From contig NZ_MVDD01000016.1 of the NCBI RefSeq assembly GCF_002843315.1, positions 1 through 64,000 on the forward strand: a DNA stretch of 64,000 nucleotides. The letters are read 5' to 3'. The notes beneath the pieces are model-generated. The model was not told the DNA's origin. It did not search any database and worked only from the letters and a program-made list of their open reading frames with translations. Position numbers and translations under genes: made by a program. Below, piece after piece: positions 26,007 to 35,913 of the stretch. The stretch is from Labilibaculum filiforme (GTDB lineage: Bacteria > Bacteroidota > Bacteroidia > Bacteroidales > Marinifilaceae). The stretch's first letter is position 1, and each line of letters begins with the position of its first letter.

Positions 26007-27296
26007 ATGAAAGCACTTTGTTTATATTTTCAAATTCATCAGCCATTACGTTTAAAAAGATATCGATTCTTCGATATTGGAAATGATCACTACTATTACG
26101 ATGATTATACCAATGAGTCCATTATGAGAAAAATTGCAGATGAATGTTACTTGCCTGCCAATAAAATCATTTTGGAACTATTGAAGAAGTATAAGGGAAA
26201 GTTTAAAATATCTTACTCTATTACAGGAATTGCACTGGATCAGCTAGAGCAATATGCTCCTGAAGTAATTGATACATTTAAAGAGCTTGCAAAAACAGGA
26301 GATGTAGAGTTTTTAGCGGAAACTTATTCGCATTCATTGGCTTCATTAATTCATAAAGAGGAATTTATTTATCAGGTTACTGTTCATAGCGATAGAATAG
26401 AAGCACTTTTTGGAGTTCGTCCAACTGTATTTAGAAATACAGAAATGATTTATTCGGATGAAATTGGAGAGATGGTTTCCAAAATGGGATACCAAGGAAT
26501 TTTAACAGAAGGAGCAAAACATATTTTGGGATGGAAAAGTCCAAATTATTTGTACTGTAATGCCATCAACCCTAAGTTGAAAATTTTAATGCGTAACTAT
26601 AAACTCAGCGACGATATTTCATTTCGATTCTCCTCGAGAGGATGGAAAGAATGGCCTTTAACAACAACAAAATTAGTTGGTTGGCTAAATGAAATGGATG
26701 ACAAAGAGGATTTGGTGAATATATTTATGGATTATGAAACCTTCGGGGAACATCAGAAAAAGGAATCCGGAATATTTGAATTTTTAACTTATCTCCCACA
26801 GGAGGTGATTTTGAAATCGAAATATAAATTTGCAACCCCATCGGAACTTACTTCCGAATTTCACCCTATTGCACAAGCACACGTACCAAATGTAATTTCG
26901 TGGGCAGATGAAGAGCGGGATTTGTCGGCATGGCTTGGTAATAAGCTTCAGGATGAGGCCTTTCGAAAACTATATGCACTGCGCGATGATGTTATAGCAG
27001 TGAATGATGAACGTATTAACGAGGATTGGAAATTCTTGCAAGCTAGTGATCATTTTTATTACATGTGTACCAAGTTTGCTTCGGATGGTGATGTGCACTC
27101 TTATTTTAATCCTTACAGCTCTCCTTACGATGCTTTTATTAATTATATGAATGTTTTAAGTGATTTTCAGATCCGCTTAAATGAAATTAAAGATAGCTTG
27201 ACGGTTGATCCAAAAGAATTGCAAAATCAGATTTTGCAAAAGGATGAGTTAATTGCCAAATACGAGCGGGAACTTGATGAATTTAAGCATTGTTGA
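26007..27296 (+). CDS. GH57 family alpha-amylase or 4-alpha-glucanotransferase
   Basis: 429 residues. It opens with CLYFQIHQP (the conserved HQP block). The catalytic nucleophile is Glu146 in VFRNTEMIYSDE and the acid/base Asp242 in FMDYETFGEHQ. It acts on alpha-1,4 glucan in the cytoplasm; no signal peptide is present. The C-terminus (about 395-425) is a short acidic coiled coil. It is the third gene of the cluster, four bases after the GT4 gene, with a 133-base gap before the fusion gene. Confidence 0.88.
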   Translation: MKALCLYFQIHQPLRLKRYRFFDIGNDHYYYDDYTNESIMRKIADECYLPANKIILELLKKYKGKFKISYSITGIALDQLEQYAPEVIDTFKELAKTGDVEFLAETYSHSLASLIHKEEFIYQVTVHSDRIEALFGVRPTVFRNTEMIYSDEIGEMVSKMGYQGILTEGAKHILGWKSPNYLYCNAINPKLKILMRNYKLSDDISFRFSSRGWKEWPLTTTKLVGWLNEMDDKEDLVNIFMDYETFGEHQKKESGIFEFLTYLPQEVILKSKYKFATPSELTSEFHPIAQAHVPNVISWADEERDLSAWLGNKLQDEAFRKLYALRDDVIAVNDERINEDWKFLQASDHFYYMCTKFASDGDVHSYFNPYSSPYDAFINYMNVLSDFQIRLNEIKDSLTVDPKELQNQILQKDELIAKYERELDEFKHC

Positions 27297-27429
27297 AAAT
27301 TAAGGATTTAAAAATAGTTAATTAGTCGAAGTTTATTTATTAATTAAATGATTAATAAATAATATGTAATTTTGAACTAGTTAATATTTTAGCTATTTAA
27401 GCTAAAGAAATAAGTAACGAATTATAAGT

Positions 27430-30400
27430 ATGGATAATAGCATAGTAACTCCAGATTTTATATTTGAAGTTAGTTGGGAAGTTTGTAATAAGGTAGGTGG
27501 AATTCATACAGTTATTTCGACTAAAGCCTTATCACTAAAGCCACTCTTTAACGATAGAATCATTTATATTGGACCGGATTTTAATAAGCCAGAACATCGT
27601 GAAAAAGAGTTTCAGGAAGATGACACATTATTTCCAGAGTGGAGAAAAAAGTTAAAAGCAGATGGTTTATCTGTTCGGGTTGGACGTTGGAAAATACCAG
27701 GAAAACCAATTGTTATTTTGATTGACTTTTCGAGTTTGCTGGCTCAAAAAGATACCGTATATAGTAAGTTGTGGGAGATTTATCGATTGGAATCTTTGTA
27801 CGGACAGGATGATTACCACGAAGCTGCAATGTTTGGTTATGCAAGTGGTAAAATTATAGAGAGTTTTGTACAGTTTAACGAGTTATCCGATAAGAAAATA
27901 ATTGCGCAGTTTCATGAGTGGATGACAGGTGCAGGATTATTGTATTTGAAAGATCAGGCGCCAGATATTGCAACAATTTTTACCACCCATGCAAGTATGT
28001 TAGGGCGAGTATTGGCAAGTAATTACGAAAATTTGTACGATAATCTGATTCATTTTAATGCCATCGAAAAGCCAAGACAATATAATGTAACGGCTAAATG
28101 TTCCATGGAAAAATGTGTTGCTTTGGCTGCGAACTGTTCCTCTACCGTAAGTGATATTACAGCAAGGGAATGTAAGCAGTTTCATGGTAGGAAAGTAGAC
28201 GTTATCATGCCAAATGGTTTCGAAGATGACTTTGTGCCTAATTCGGAACAGCTTGAATTTACCAGACAAGAGTCGAAAAAAACTTTTAAAAAAGTAGCTG
28301 AGTCGCTTTTGGGATATGAGATGAAGGAAGATACTTTGTTTATTGGTACAGGTGGCCGATACGAATATAAAAACAAAGGTCTTGATGTTTTTTTAGAAGC
28401 TTTGGCGCAACTTAATGAAAATAAGTATTTAGACCGGGATATTGTAGCTTTCTTTTTAATTCCTGGCGATCAACGAGGACCTCGAAAAGATTTGCAGGAG
28501 AATTTAACGAATTATCCAGAGGAAAAATCATTGGTGAATCCTTTCTTAACTCATTATTTGGGAGATGTAGATCACGATGAGATTTTAAAAAAAATTAAGT
28601 CTTTAGGTTTTGATAATTCACAAAACGAGAGAGTTAAAATTGTATTTGCACCTACTTATCTTGACGGATCGGATGGCATATTTAATAAAACTTATTACGA
28701 ACTATTAATGGGATTGGACTTGTCCGTTTTCCCTTCCTACTACGAACCTTGGGGATATACTCCAATGGAAAGTGTAGCCTTTAGTGTTCCAACCATTACA
28801 ACTTCATTGTCAGGTTTTGGCCAATGGGTTCAGATGATTGGAGAAGCAGATAAAGGAGGAGTTGCCGTTGTAGAACGAAACGACTCCAATAGAAAAGAAG
28901 TTATTGGAAATATTGCTTCTCACATATTTAATTTTTCAACCAAATCAGAGGATAATGTAACCAGGTGTAGGGAAAATGCAAGTAGCATTGCCAAAAGAAC
29001 ATTATGGAAAAATTTTATAGGCAATTATTATAAGGCTTACGAATTAGCAATCAAAAATAATATGAAAAAAGATAATGAATCACCTGTTCAGGTTTCGGTG
29101 GAAAATCATTTGAATGTTTCCAAAAGCAATCAAATAAATTGGAGAAAATTAATTGTTGAAACCAACCTTCCAAAGGAGTTGCTTGGTTTGGAAGAATTGT
29201 CGAAAAATTTATGGTGGTGCTGGAATTATAAAGCTATAGATTTGTACGAATCGGTTGATCCGAAACTATGGCATGATTGTAAACACAATCCTATTTTATT
29301 GCTTAAGCAAGTGTCAAGTTTGCGAATGAAAGAGTTAGCTGATGATGCAACTTTCATGCAGAGCTATACTGCGGTTATTCAGGAATTTAGATCTTATATG
29401 GCAGAAAAACCAGCCGAAGGACAGCCTAAAATCGCTTATTTTAGCATGGAATATGGCTTAAATAATAATCTGAAAATATATTCTGGAGGTTTGGGAATAT
29501 TAGCAGGTGATTATTTAAAGGAGGCCAGCGATTCTAATGTTGATATGGTTGCGGTTGGATTCATGTATCGATTTGGATATTTTACTCAACATTTATCATT
29601 AAATGGGGAGCAGTTGGTAGAGTTAGACGAACAAAAATTTTCTCAGTTACCAATTAGTAGGGTTAGAGATAAATCAGGATTTGCGAAAACCATAACTCTG
29701 CCTTTAGAGGATAGAACTGTTACTGCAAAAATATGGAAGGTGAAAGTGGGAAGAATTTCCTTATATCTTTTAGATACCGAAACATCCATGAATGACGAAA
29801 GAGATCGTTCTTTGACTCATCAATTATATGGTGGCGATTGGGATAATCGTATTAAGCAGGAAATTCTTTTGGGAATGGGAGGTATTAAAACCTTGGATGC
29901 CTTGAATATTAAACCCGATTTGTATCATTGTAACGAAGGACATGCGGCTTTAATTAATGTGGAGCGTTTAATTCATTTAATATCTGAAGGTTATCAGTTC
30001 GATGAGGCGATGGAAATTGTTAGAGCGTCCTCTCTTTTTACAACGCATACGCCGGTTCCAGCCGGGCATGATACCTTTTCTCCAGATATGATTAGGCATT
30101 ACTTATCCTATGTTCCTGAAAAATTAAATTTAGGATGGGATCAATTTCTTGCTCTTGGTAGAGTAAATCCTTTGGATTATAACGAGAAATTTTCAATGAG
30201 TAATTTGGCAGCCAATACATCGGTTGCAATGAATGGAGTAAGTTGGCTGCATGGAAAAATTTCTCAGGAAATGTTTAACAATCTTTACGAGGGATATTTT
30301 CCGGAAGAGTTGCATATTGGTTATGTAACAAATGGAGTTCACTATCCTAGTTGGGTAGCAAAAGAGTGGCGTGTTTTGCACGAGCAGGAATTTAAAGATG

Positions 30401-31665
30401 GATTCCTAAATGATTTATCGAACAAAGAATATTGGAAAAAAATATACGATGTTCCAGATGAAAAGATTTGGGATATTAAAAACGTATTGCGTAAAAAATT
30501 GATTGATTTTGCGAAGAATCGTTTCCAAAAAAATTGGATTAAAAGATATGAGGATCCTCGCTCTTTAGTAGAGATTATCGATTCCATAGATGAGAATGCT
30601 CTTACTATTGGTTTTGCTCGACGATTTGCAACGTATAAGCGTGCGCACTTGTTGTTCAGCGATTTAGAGCGTTTATCCGAGCTTTTAAATAATCCTGAAA
30701 AACCAGTACAATTTATTTTTGCAGGAAAAGCACATCCTGCCGATAAAGCTGGTCAAGACTTAATTAAGCTAATTGTTAATATTTCTCGTCGTCCGGAATT
30801 TGAGGGAAAAATTTTATTCCTGGAAAATTACGATATGGAATTAGGACAACGATTGGTGAAAGGGGTTGATATTTGGATGAATACTCCAACACGACCACTG
30901 GAAGCTTCTGGAACCTCAGGTGAAAAAGCGGTGATGAATGGAGTACTTAATTTTAGTGTGCTCGATGGATGGTGGTTGGAAGGTTATCGCGAAGGAGCAG
31001 GATGGGCTCTTACCGAAGAGAGAACTTATGATAATCAAGAGTTTCAGGACGAATTAGATGCACAAACAATTTATTCAATCTTCGAAAACGAAATTATTCC
31101 TCTTTACTATAAGCGCGACGAAAATAATATTCCGGTTGAATGGGTACAGTACGTTAAAAAATGTATTGCTGAAATCGCTCCTGAATATACAACCAAGCGG
31201 ATGATTGATGATTATAAAGATCGTTTTTATAGCAAAATGTATCAACGTGTTTTAAAGTTGAAAGAGAACGATTATCAAATTTCAAAAGATACCGCGAAAT
31301 GGAAACAAAAAATTCTTGCTTCGTGGGGTAAAATTGAAGTAGTTTCTGTGGATGCTCCTAGTACACCAAAACATAAATACTTGTCAGGTGAAAACTATCA
31401 CGTTGAAGTAGCATTGGATTTAAAAGAATTGATTGATGAGGATATTTGTGTGGAATTGGTAGTGAGAGCTGCAATGGATGCTCAAAAACCAGGTCCGATC
31501 CGAACTGAAAAATTAATTCTGGATCGAAAGTTAGATTCTTTAGCTTTCTATCGTTTGGATTTGGTGTTGAACGATCCTGGTATTTTCGATTTTGGATTAA
31601 GAATGTATGCTTTTAATAGCAATCTTCCACATCGACAGGATTTTAACTACGTAAAATGGATTTAA
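27430..31665 (+). CDS. Glycogen synthase (GT3) - alpha-glucan phosphorylase (GT35) fusion
   Basis: 1411 residues. Residues 1 to about 540 form a GT3 synthase of the eukaryotic Gsy type: SWEVCNKVGGIHTVIS near 15-29, QFHEWMTGAGLLYL, and the donor E-x7-E pair Glu439/Glu447 in YYEPWGYTPMES. After a linker (about 541-575) comes a DUF3417-type start (LPKELLGLEELSKNLWWCWN, about 579) and a GT35 phosphorylase, with PLP lysine Lys1166 in EASGTSGEKAVMNG. One chain would thus both add glucosyl units (GT3, normally from UDP-glucose) and release glucose-1-phosphate. It ends at a bidirectional terminator. Confidence 0.93.
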   Translation: MDNSIVTPDFIFEVSWEVCNKVGGIHTVISTKALSLKPLFNDRIIYIGPDFNKPEHREKEFQEDDTLFPEWRKKLKADGLSVRVGRWKIPGKPIVILIDFSSLLAQKDTVYSKLWEIYRLESLYGQDDYHEAAMFGYASGKIIESFVQFNELSDKKIIAQFHEWMTGAGLLYLKDQAPDIATIFTTHASMLGRVLASNYENLYDNLIHFNAIEKPRQYNVTAKCSMEKCVALAANCSSTVSDITARECKQFHGRKVDVIMPNGFEDDFVPNSEQLEFTRQESKKTFKKVAESLLGYEMKEDTLFIGTGGRYEYKNKGLDVFLEALAQLNENKYLDRDIVAFFLIPGDQRGPRKDLQENLTNYPEEKSLVNPFLTHYLGDVDHDEILKKIKSLGFDNSQNERVKIVFAPTYLDGSDGIFNKTYYELLMGLDLSVFPSYYEPWGYTPMESVAFSVPTITTSLSGFGQWVQMIGEADKGGVAVVERNDSNRKEVIGNIASHIFNFSTKSEDNVTRCRENASSIAKRTLWKNFIGNYYKAYELAIKNNMKKDNESPVQVSVENHLNVSKSNQINWRKLIVETNLPKELLGLEELSKNLWWCWNYKAIDLYESVDPKLWHDCKHNPILLLKQVSSLRMKELADDATFMQSYTAVIQEFRSYMAEKPAEGQPKIAYFSMEYGLNNNLKIYSGGLGILAGDYLKEASDSNVDMVAVGFMYRFGYFTQHLSLNGEQLVELDEQKFSQLPISRVRDKSGFAKTITLPLEDRTVTAKIWKVKVGRISLYLLDTETSMNDERDRSLTHQLYGGDWDNRIKQEILLGMGGIKTLDALNIKPDLYHCNEGHAALINVERLIHLISEGYQFDEAMEIVRASSLFTTHTPVPAGHDTFSPDMIRHYLSYVPEKLNLGWDQFLALGRVNPLDYNEKFSMSNLAANTSVAMNGVSWLHGKISQEMFNNLYEGYFPEELHIGYVTNGVHYPSWVAKEWRVLHEQEFKDGFLNDLSNKEYWKKIYDVPDEKIWDIKNVLRKKLIDFAKNRFQKNWIKRYEDPRSLVEIIDSIDENALTIGFARRFATYKRAHLLFSDLERLSELLNNPEKPVQFIFAGKAHPADKAGQDLIKLIVNISRRPEFEGKILFLENYDMELGQRLVKGVDIWMNTPTRPLEASGTSGEKAVMNGVLNFSVLDGWWLEGYREGAGWALTEERTYDNQEFQDELDAQTIYSIFENEIIPLYYKRDENNIPVEWVQYVKKCIAEIAPEYTTKRMIDDYKDRFYSKMYQRVLKLKENDYQISKDTAKWKQKILASWGKIEVVSVDAPSTPKHKYLSGENYHVEVALDLKELIDEDICVELVVRAAMDAQKPGPIRTEKLILDRKLDSLAFYRLDLVLNDPGIFDFGLRMYAFNSNLPHRQDFNYVKWI

Positions 31666-31681
31666 GATAATTTGTATTAAG

Positions 31682-31712
31682 AAAGGCTACTTCAATTTCG
31701 GAGTAGCCTTTT
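31682..31712. terminator. Bidirectional terminator between the fusion gene and kbp
   Basis: A 10-bp perfect stem, AAAGGCTACT (31682-31691) with AGTAGCCTTT (31702-31711), with T-rich flanks on both strands. It lies between two convergent genes. Confidence 0.88.
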
Positions 31713-31716
31713 ACTT

Positions 31717-32181
31717 TTAGTTTAAAGGAGGAATAACAAGAACTTGTCCGGGATAAATTAAATTTGCATCCTTTAACATGGGTTTGTTGGCCTCAAAAAT
31801 AATATCATATTTATTCGATTTTCCGTAAACCTCTTTTGCTATTTTAGATAAATAATCACCCTTTTTAACCGTGTAGAATTGCTTTTCTGGCTCAGGTGGA
31901 GCAACAGAAGGAGGATTGGTAAGTGTAATTTGATCATTAACCAATGAAATACCGGCTACATTTCCAGCAACAACAATTATTTTATTCTTATTTTCGTAAG
32001 TGTCGATGCTTCCACTAAGCGTAACTTTTTCGTTATCCACCAATACTTGTATAGTACTGGTGTCAAAACCAAATTTTTTAATATGGCTCGAAATTAACTC
32101 TGCCTTCTCTATTTTCAGAGTTTCCTCCGATTTCCCGAAAATTTTTTCGCCTGCACTTTTTATAAATGAAATTAGTCCCAT
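31717..32181 (-). CDS. BON-LysM protein, Kbp (YgaU)-like
   Basis: 154 residues, with the same size and domain order as E. coli Kbp (about 149 residues). A BON domain spans about 25-90 (VTLSGSIDTYENKNKIIVVAGNVAGI) and a LysM domain about 103-152 (YTVKKGDYLSKIAKEVYG ... LIYPGQVLVIP). E. coli Kbp is a cytoplasmic K+-binding protein. No signal peptide is present here, which agrees with that location. It lies 44 bases downstream of the dodecin gene on the same strand. Confidence 0.88.
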   Translation of the reverse strand: MGLISFIKSAGEKIFGKSEETLKIEKAELISSHIKKFGFDTSTIQVLVDNEKVTLSGSIDTYENKNKIIVVAGNVAGISLVNDQITLTNPPSVAPPEPEKQFYTVKKGDYLSKIAKEVYGKSNKYDIIFEANKPMLKDANLIYPGQVLVIPPLN

Positions 32182-32225
32182 TCTCGATTATTTTTATTTA
32201 GTATTTACTGTTGTAAATAAAAGGA

Positions 32226-32429
32226 CTAGTCCAGTAATTGAAAGGTTATTTTAACATTTACTCTGTATTCAGTAATGTTATTTTTATCTACGACGGCACT
32301 CATATCCTGTACGTAAACGGAACGGATTTCTTTCACTGTTTTAGCCGCCGTTTTTACAGCATTTTTTGTGGCATCTTCCCAACTGGTCTTTGATGAGGCC
32401 ATTACTTCAAGCACTTTTAAAATGGTCAT
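32226..32429 (-). CDS. Dodecin family flavin-binding protein
   Basis: 67 residues from the ATG at 32429 (a TTG nine bases upstream is in frame). The sequence ILKVLEVMASSKTSWEDA followed by VKTAAKTVKEIRSVYV and a final beta strand KITFQLLD has the beta-alpha-beta-beta plan of dodecins. These form hollow dodecamers that store or buffer flavins. The Trp in SW is the family's flavin-stacking residue. It is probably cotranscribed with kbp. Confidence 0.85.
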   Translation of the reverse strand: MTILKVLEVMASSKTSWEDATKNAVKTAAKTVKEIRSVYVQDMSAVVDKNNITEYRVNVKITFQLLD

Positions 32430-32640
32430 AATATTCAATTTAAGTGAATGTATAAAATAATTTAGCTAATCGATTTAATTAGATTCAGTTAGCTTTTTTG
32501 TAAGTATCCTTAATTTACTGAATTATTCGCGAACTAGTAAATTTATTTTAAGATCTAGTTATACAATTCACACCTAACAGGTATTTCGAATCAGATTATT
32601 TATGGCATACCATTTATTTCGTAATTCAATTAACTGGTAA

Positions 32641-32678
32641 ATAAAAAAAAGCTCGATCCGGTTAGGAATCAAGCTTTT
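32641..32678 (-). terminator. Terminator of the small Lys-rich gene
   Basis: Minus-strand stem of about 11 bp (AAAAGCTTGAT with ATCGAGCTTTT, one mismatched or G-U position) with an inner CC-GG, then a run of T to 32643. It lies about 66 bases after the stop of the 34-residue gene. Confidence 0.75.
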
Positions 32679-32743
32679 AGATTTTAAAAATACATTATTA
32701 CTGTTGCGTTTAGCTTTAGTTCGAATTATAAGAACGAAGAAGA

Positions 32744-32848
32744 TTAATTTCTCTTTGCTTTTTTTTCTCTTTTTTCTTCTTTTTTTTCTTTCGCAGTTTT
32801 CGCAGGTTCTTTTTTAACGTTTTTCTTCGCGTCTTGTGACTTAGCCAT
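32744..32848 (-). CDS. 34-residue Lys/Glu-rich small protein
   Basis: ATG at 32846-32848, TAA at 32744-32746. It begins MAKSQDAKKNVKKEPAKTAK and continues with alternating Lys/Glu/Arg to the end; 16 of 34 residues are Lys. Short proteins beginning MxKSxDAKK and containing EPAKT occur in Bacteroidota as I remember them; function unknown. High charge suggests binding to nucleic acid or ribosomes (inference). The gene stands alone with its own terminator, which supports it being real despite its size. Confidence 0.65.
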   Translation of the reverse strand: MAKSQDAKKNVKKEPAKTAKEKKEEKREKKAKRN

Positions 32849-32947
32849 GATATTTTACTCTAAGTTAATATTTCATTTTTTACTGATAAAAATTCCATTT
32901 CTAAATTACAAAATAAATTAGAATACAATAGCACTCTCCTAATTCGT

Positions 32948-34045
32948 TTATAATAATTTTAGGACCCATAATTCCACCATTTCTTCGTGGCGCCAATTTT
33001 GGTTTCGTTTGGTGTTTTTTGAAGCGGAACGAACCTTTTTGTGTAAAAATAACTCCTTCACAAATCGGCCTCCTTCGACTAATTCCTTTTCAATCGGATG
33101 ACTTTCCTTTTGATTCGTAATTTGTGCAAGGTTCGAAAATAGAATTACAACTCTACCATTTAATCGCGTGTGTTTTTTAGCTTCTTCGAAAAAGCGTGGA
33201 AATAAATCTTTTTCGTAGTAAATAGCATTATCTAATCCTTCCGATTTATTGGATGCTGGTAACCAAGGTGCATTAAATACAATTAAATCTGATTTAGCAT
33301 TGTTTTGAGCAAATAAATCTCCAAACTGAAGTTCAATTTTTGAGTCTAATTTGCTTTCTTTTAAGCTTTTTGATAATCCAACAATCGCATTTGGATTATT
33401 GTCTGTTCCACAAATATGTTGAAATCCATGTTTCAATAATTGAAAACTTAATATTCCCGAACCAATTCCTATATCGGTTGCCGATTTTTTTTCTCCTTTA
33501 TAACGATCCAACCATTTGTCGAATAATTTTAGGTGTTCGAATCGAGTTGGGAAGTAGGTGCCATAAAACGGATGTACGTTTCTGTCAATTACAGGAATAA
33601 AAATACCTTTATCGTACCATTGCCAAGAACTATTTAAGCCTTGAACTTGGGGAAATGGTAAAAGAAATTCTGTAAAATCGGGATATAATTTTTCTAACCA
33701 ACCAATTTCTGGAGCTTTTCTAACAGCGAGTTTGTTATTGGTTATATGCAAAAGCAATTTATGCGAAAGCTTACGATAAGCAGTGCGCATTTCACGTTGT
33801 CCTCTAAACGATTGATCGGGATATTTTTCTTCAAGATGCTTTTTTAATTCATTTAGCACGGTAAGTCCGCTACTATAGTAGTCAACAATTAAAACCGAAT
33901 AACCATCAATTAGTGCATCCACTGCATCCATTGGATCCATACGTTTTTTGTAGGGTACTACTTCAATATCTGCAACAATTGGTTCTGGTCGGTTTACAGA
34001 TATTTTTTTACCTGATAGGTTGAGTTCTAATTCATTCTTTAACAT
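32948..34045 (-). CDS. SAM-dependent class I methyltransferase
   Basis: 365 residues from ATG 34045. A TTG start at 34111 would add 22 residues. Rossmann-type SAM site ATDIGIGSGILSFQLLKHG (about residues 188-206), acidic GTDNNPNA after strand 2, and FNAPWLP in the position of the NPPY motif of N-methyltransferases such as PrmC or RlmF-like enzymes. The substrate (glutamine side chain, rRNA base or DNA) cannot be decided. The N-terminal about 150 residues have no motif I recognise. It lies between the small Lys-rich gene and the GH13 amylase gene, all on the minus strand. Confidence 0.72.
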   Translation of the reverse strand: MLKNELELNLSGKKISVNRPEPIVADIEVVPYKKRMDPMDAVDALIDGYSVLIVDYYSSGLTVLNELKKHLEEKYPDQSFRGQREMRTAYRKLSHKLLLHITNNKLAVRKAPEIGWLEKLYPDFTEFLLPFPQVQGLNSSWQWYDKGIFIPVIDRNVHPFYGTYFPTRFEHLKLFDKWLDRYKGEKKSATDIGIGSGILSFQLLKHGFQHICGTDNNPNAIVGLSKSLKESKLDSKIELQFGDLFAQNNAKSDLIVFNAPWLPASNKSEGLDNAIYYEKDLFPRFFEEAKKHTRLNGRVVILFSNLAQITNQKESHPIEKELVEGGRFVKELFLHKKVRSASKNTKRNQNWRHEEMVELWVLKLL

Positions 34046-34210
34046 TTCTGCTTTGTTTTTCTGCGTTTTGCAAAACCGAGGCAAATTCCTTAGGTTATGT
34101 TGATATCGCAATAAATTTTAAAAATTGTGTAAACGTAGTACAATTAATGATGATAATACGTTCCATTCCTGTAAATATTGATTCTATAGCCTGCAAATAG
34201 TTCTGTTTTT

Positions 34211-35911
34211 CTAATATTTAATCTCGAACAGAAGATATTGATAGGCTGGAATACTTAAATCGATGCCATTGGTTGCTATCTCGTCGCAAGTAATTTTAGT
34301 TTCAGTATTTGATTGCAAATTGGTAAAATGTAAGTCTACAGGACGAGGAATTTCCATTGTTTCGAGGGCATGCATTGGAATTTTCACTTGTAAATGTTGA
34401 GTGAAAGCATCAAAATTACAAATTATTAGAAGTTTTTGTGTTGCTGTGTGGCGCAAAAAGGCATAAACTTTATCCGAATTGAAAGTAGCGAAATCTGTAT
34501 TTTGCCACATAATGTCGTAAAATTCGCCATTGGTAATGGCTGGTAGCTGTGCAAATTTTAGAATGTCTTGGTAAGCTTGTAGTAAGTTTTTTTGCGCATC
34601 GGATAATAATTTGCCATCAAATTGTCCATCATTCATCCATTTTTGATGTTCGGGTAAATTCCAGTAATCGAATATGCTTGATCGTCCATCAGCACCACTA
34701 TACCCAGATATTTCCATTCCAGTTTCAGCAAATTCTTGTCCCGAATAAATCATAAATGGGCCTCGATGCAAGCAAAGCGAAAGCATTATCCCCGGAAGGG
34801 CTTTTATTGGGTCGGATGCAAAATAGGGAGAAGCAATCCGCTGTTCATCATGATTTTCAAGAAAACGAAGCATGTAAGCATCTAAATTATTTAAAGATTG
34901 CCAGCATTGCGAAATATCTCTTGCCGCTCTTTCGCCTCGAATTATTCCTTTTAGTGTGTCATACAAACCAACTTTATCGTACAAATAGTCGAATTTTCCA
35001 TTTTTAATATAAGTATCGTATAAATAGGGGTTGTATACTTCGGCAATAAAAAGAATAGATGGAAATTCTGCTTTTATTTCGGTTATTACCCAGTGCCAAA
35101 ATTCAACGGGCACCATTTCAGCCATATCGCAACGGAAACCATCAATTCCTTTTTTTGCCCAATAAAGTAAAACATCCTTCATTTTTAGCCAAGTATCTGG
35201 AATTGGTTGAAAATGTGTGTCGTGACCATTTTGGTAATCAACTCCATAATTCAGCTTCACGGTTTCGTACCAATCGTTTAGTTGTGGATGGGCGGTAAAT
35301 AGATCATTACCAGTTGCCTTAGCGGGATATTCCTGGTAATCCATATCCGGAAAGCGATTTCTTATTTCATCAGATAAATGGAGGTGTTCGTGCGCTAAGT
35401 AGTAGAAATTATTAGTGGCAGAAAAAGCTTTACTACTATCATCATTTGCTCCAAAATCAGAAAATTCTTCTGGTTTTGCATCCGAATGATATTCTCTGGC
35501 TAAATGATTGGGAACAAAATCGATAATTACCTTCATGTCATTTTTGTGAGTTCGGGTAACGAGATTTTGAAATTCTTTCATTCTTTGGTTTACATCCAAA
35601 GCCAAATCCGGATTTACATCGTAGTAATCTTTAATTGCGTATGGAGAACCTGCTTTTCCTTTAATTACTAAAGGATTTCCATGCGAAATTCCTGCATCGG
35701 GATAGCCTTCTACAATTGCATGCTCAATAATTCCGGTGTACCAAATATGAGTAATCCCAAGTTTTTTTATTTCTTGCAGAGCTATGTTGCTGATATCGTT
35801 AAATTTACCAGTTCCATTTTCACTTCGGGAGCCATTAAAAACAGCTTTCGTATTTTTGTTTCCAAATAAACGAGGAAATAACTGATAGATGATTGGTTTT
35901 TTAGTGCTCAT
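34211..35911 (-). CDS. GH13 alpha-amylase family protein, cytoplasmic
   Basis: 566 residues, no signal peptide. All four GH13 regions are visible: VIIDFVPNH, GFRCDMAEM (nucleophile Asp), FIAEVYN (acid/base Glu) and LENHDEQR (third Asp). It acts on alpha-1,4 glucosidic bonds of glycogen or maltodextrin. It starts two bases after the glgB stop codon, so the two are certainly cotranscribed. The C-terminal about 70 residues form the usual beta-sandwich. Confidence 0.9.
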   Translation of the reverse strand: MSTKKPIIYQLFPRLFGNKNTKAVFNGSRSENGTGKFNDISNIALQEIKKLGITHIWYTGIIEHAIVEGYPDAGISHGNPLVIKGKAGSPYAIKDYYDVNPDLALDVNQRMKEFQNLVTRTHKNDMKVIIDFVPNHLAREYHSDAKPEEFSDFGANDDSSKAFSATNNFYYLAHEHLHLSDEIRNRFPDMDYQEYPAKATGNDLFTAHPQLNDWYETVKLNYGVDYQNGHDTHFQPIPDTWLKMKDVLLYWAKKGIDGFRCDMAEMVPVEFWHWVITEIKAEFPSILFIAEVYNPYLYDTYIKNGKFDYLYDKVGLYDTLKGIIRGERAARDISQCWQSLNNLDAYMLRFLENHDEQRIASPYFASDPIKALPGIMLSLCLHRGPFMIYSGQEFAETGMEISGYSGADGRSSIFDYWNLPEHQKWMNDGQFDGKLLSDAQKNLLQAYQDILKFAQLPAITNGEFYDIMWQNTDFATFNSDKVYAFLRHTATQKLLIICNFDAFTQHLQVKIPMHALETMEIPRPVDLHFTNLQSNTETKITCDEIATNGIDLSIPAYQYLLFEIKY

Positions 35912-35913
35912 AT

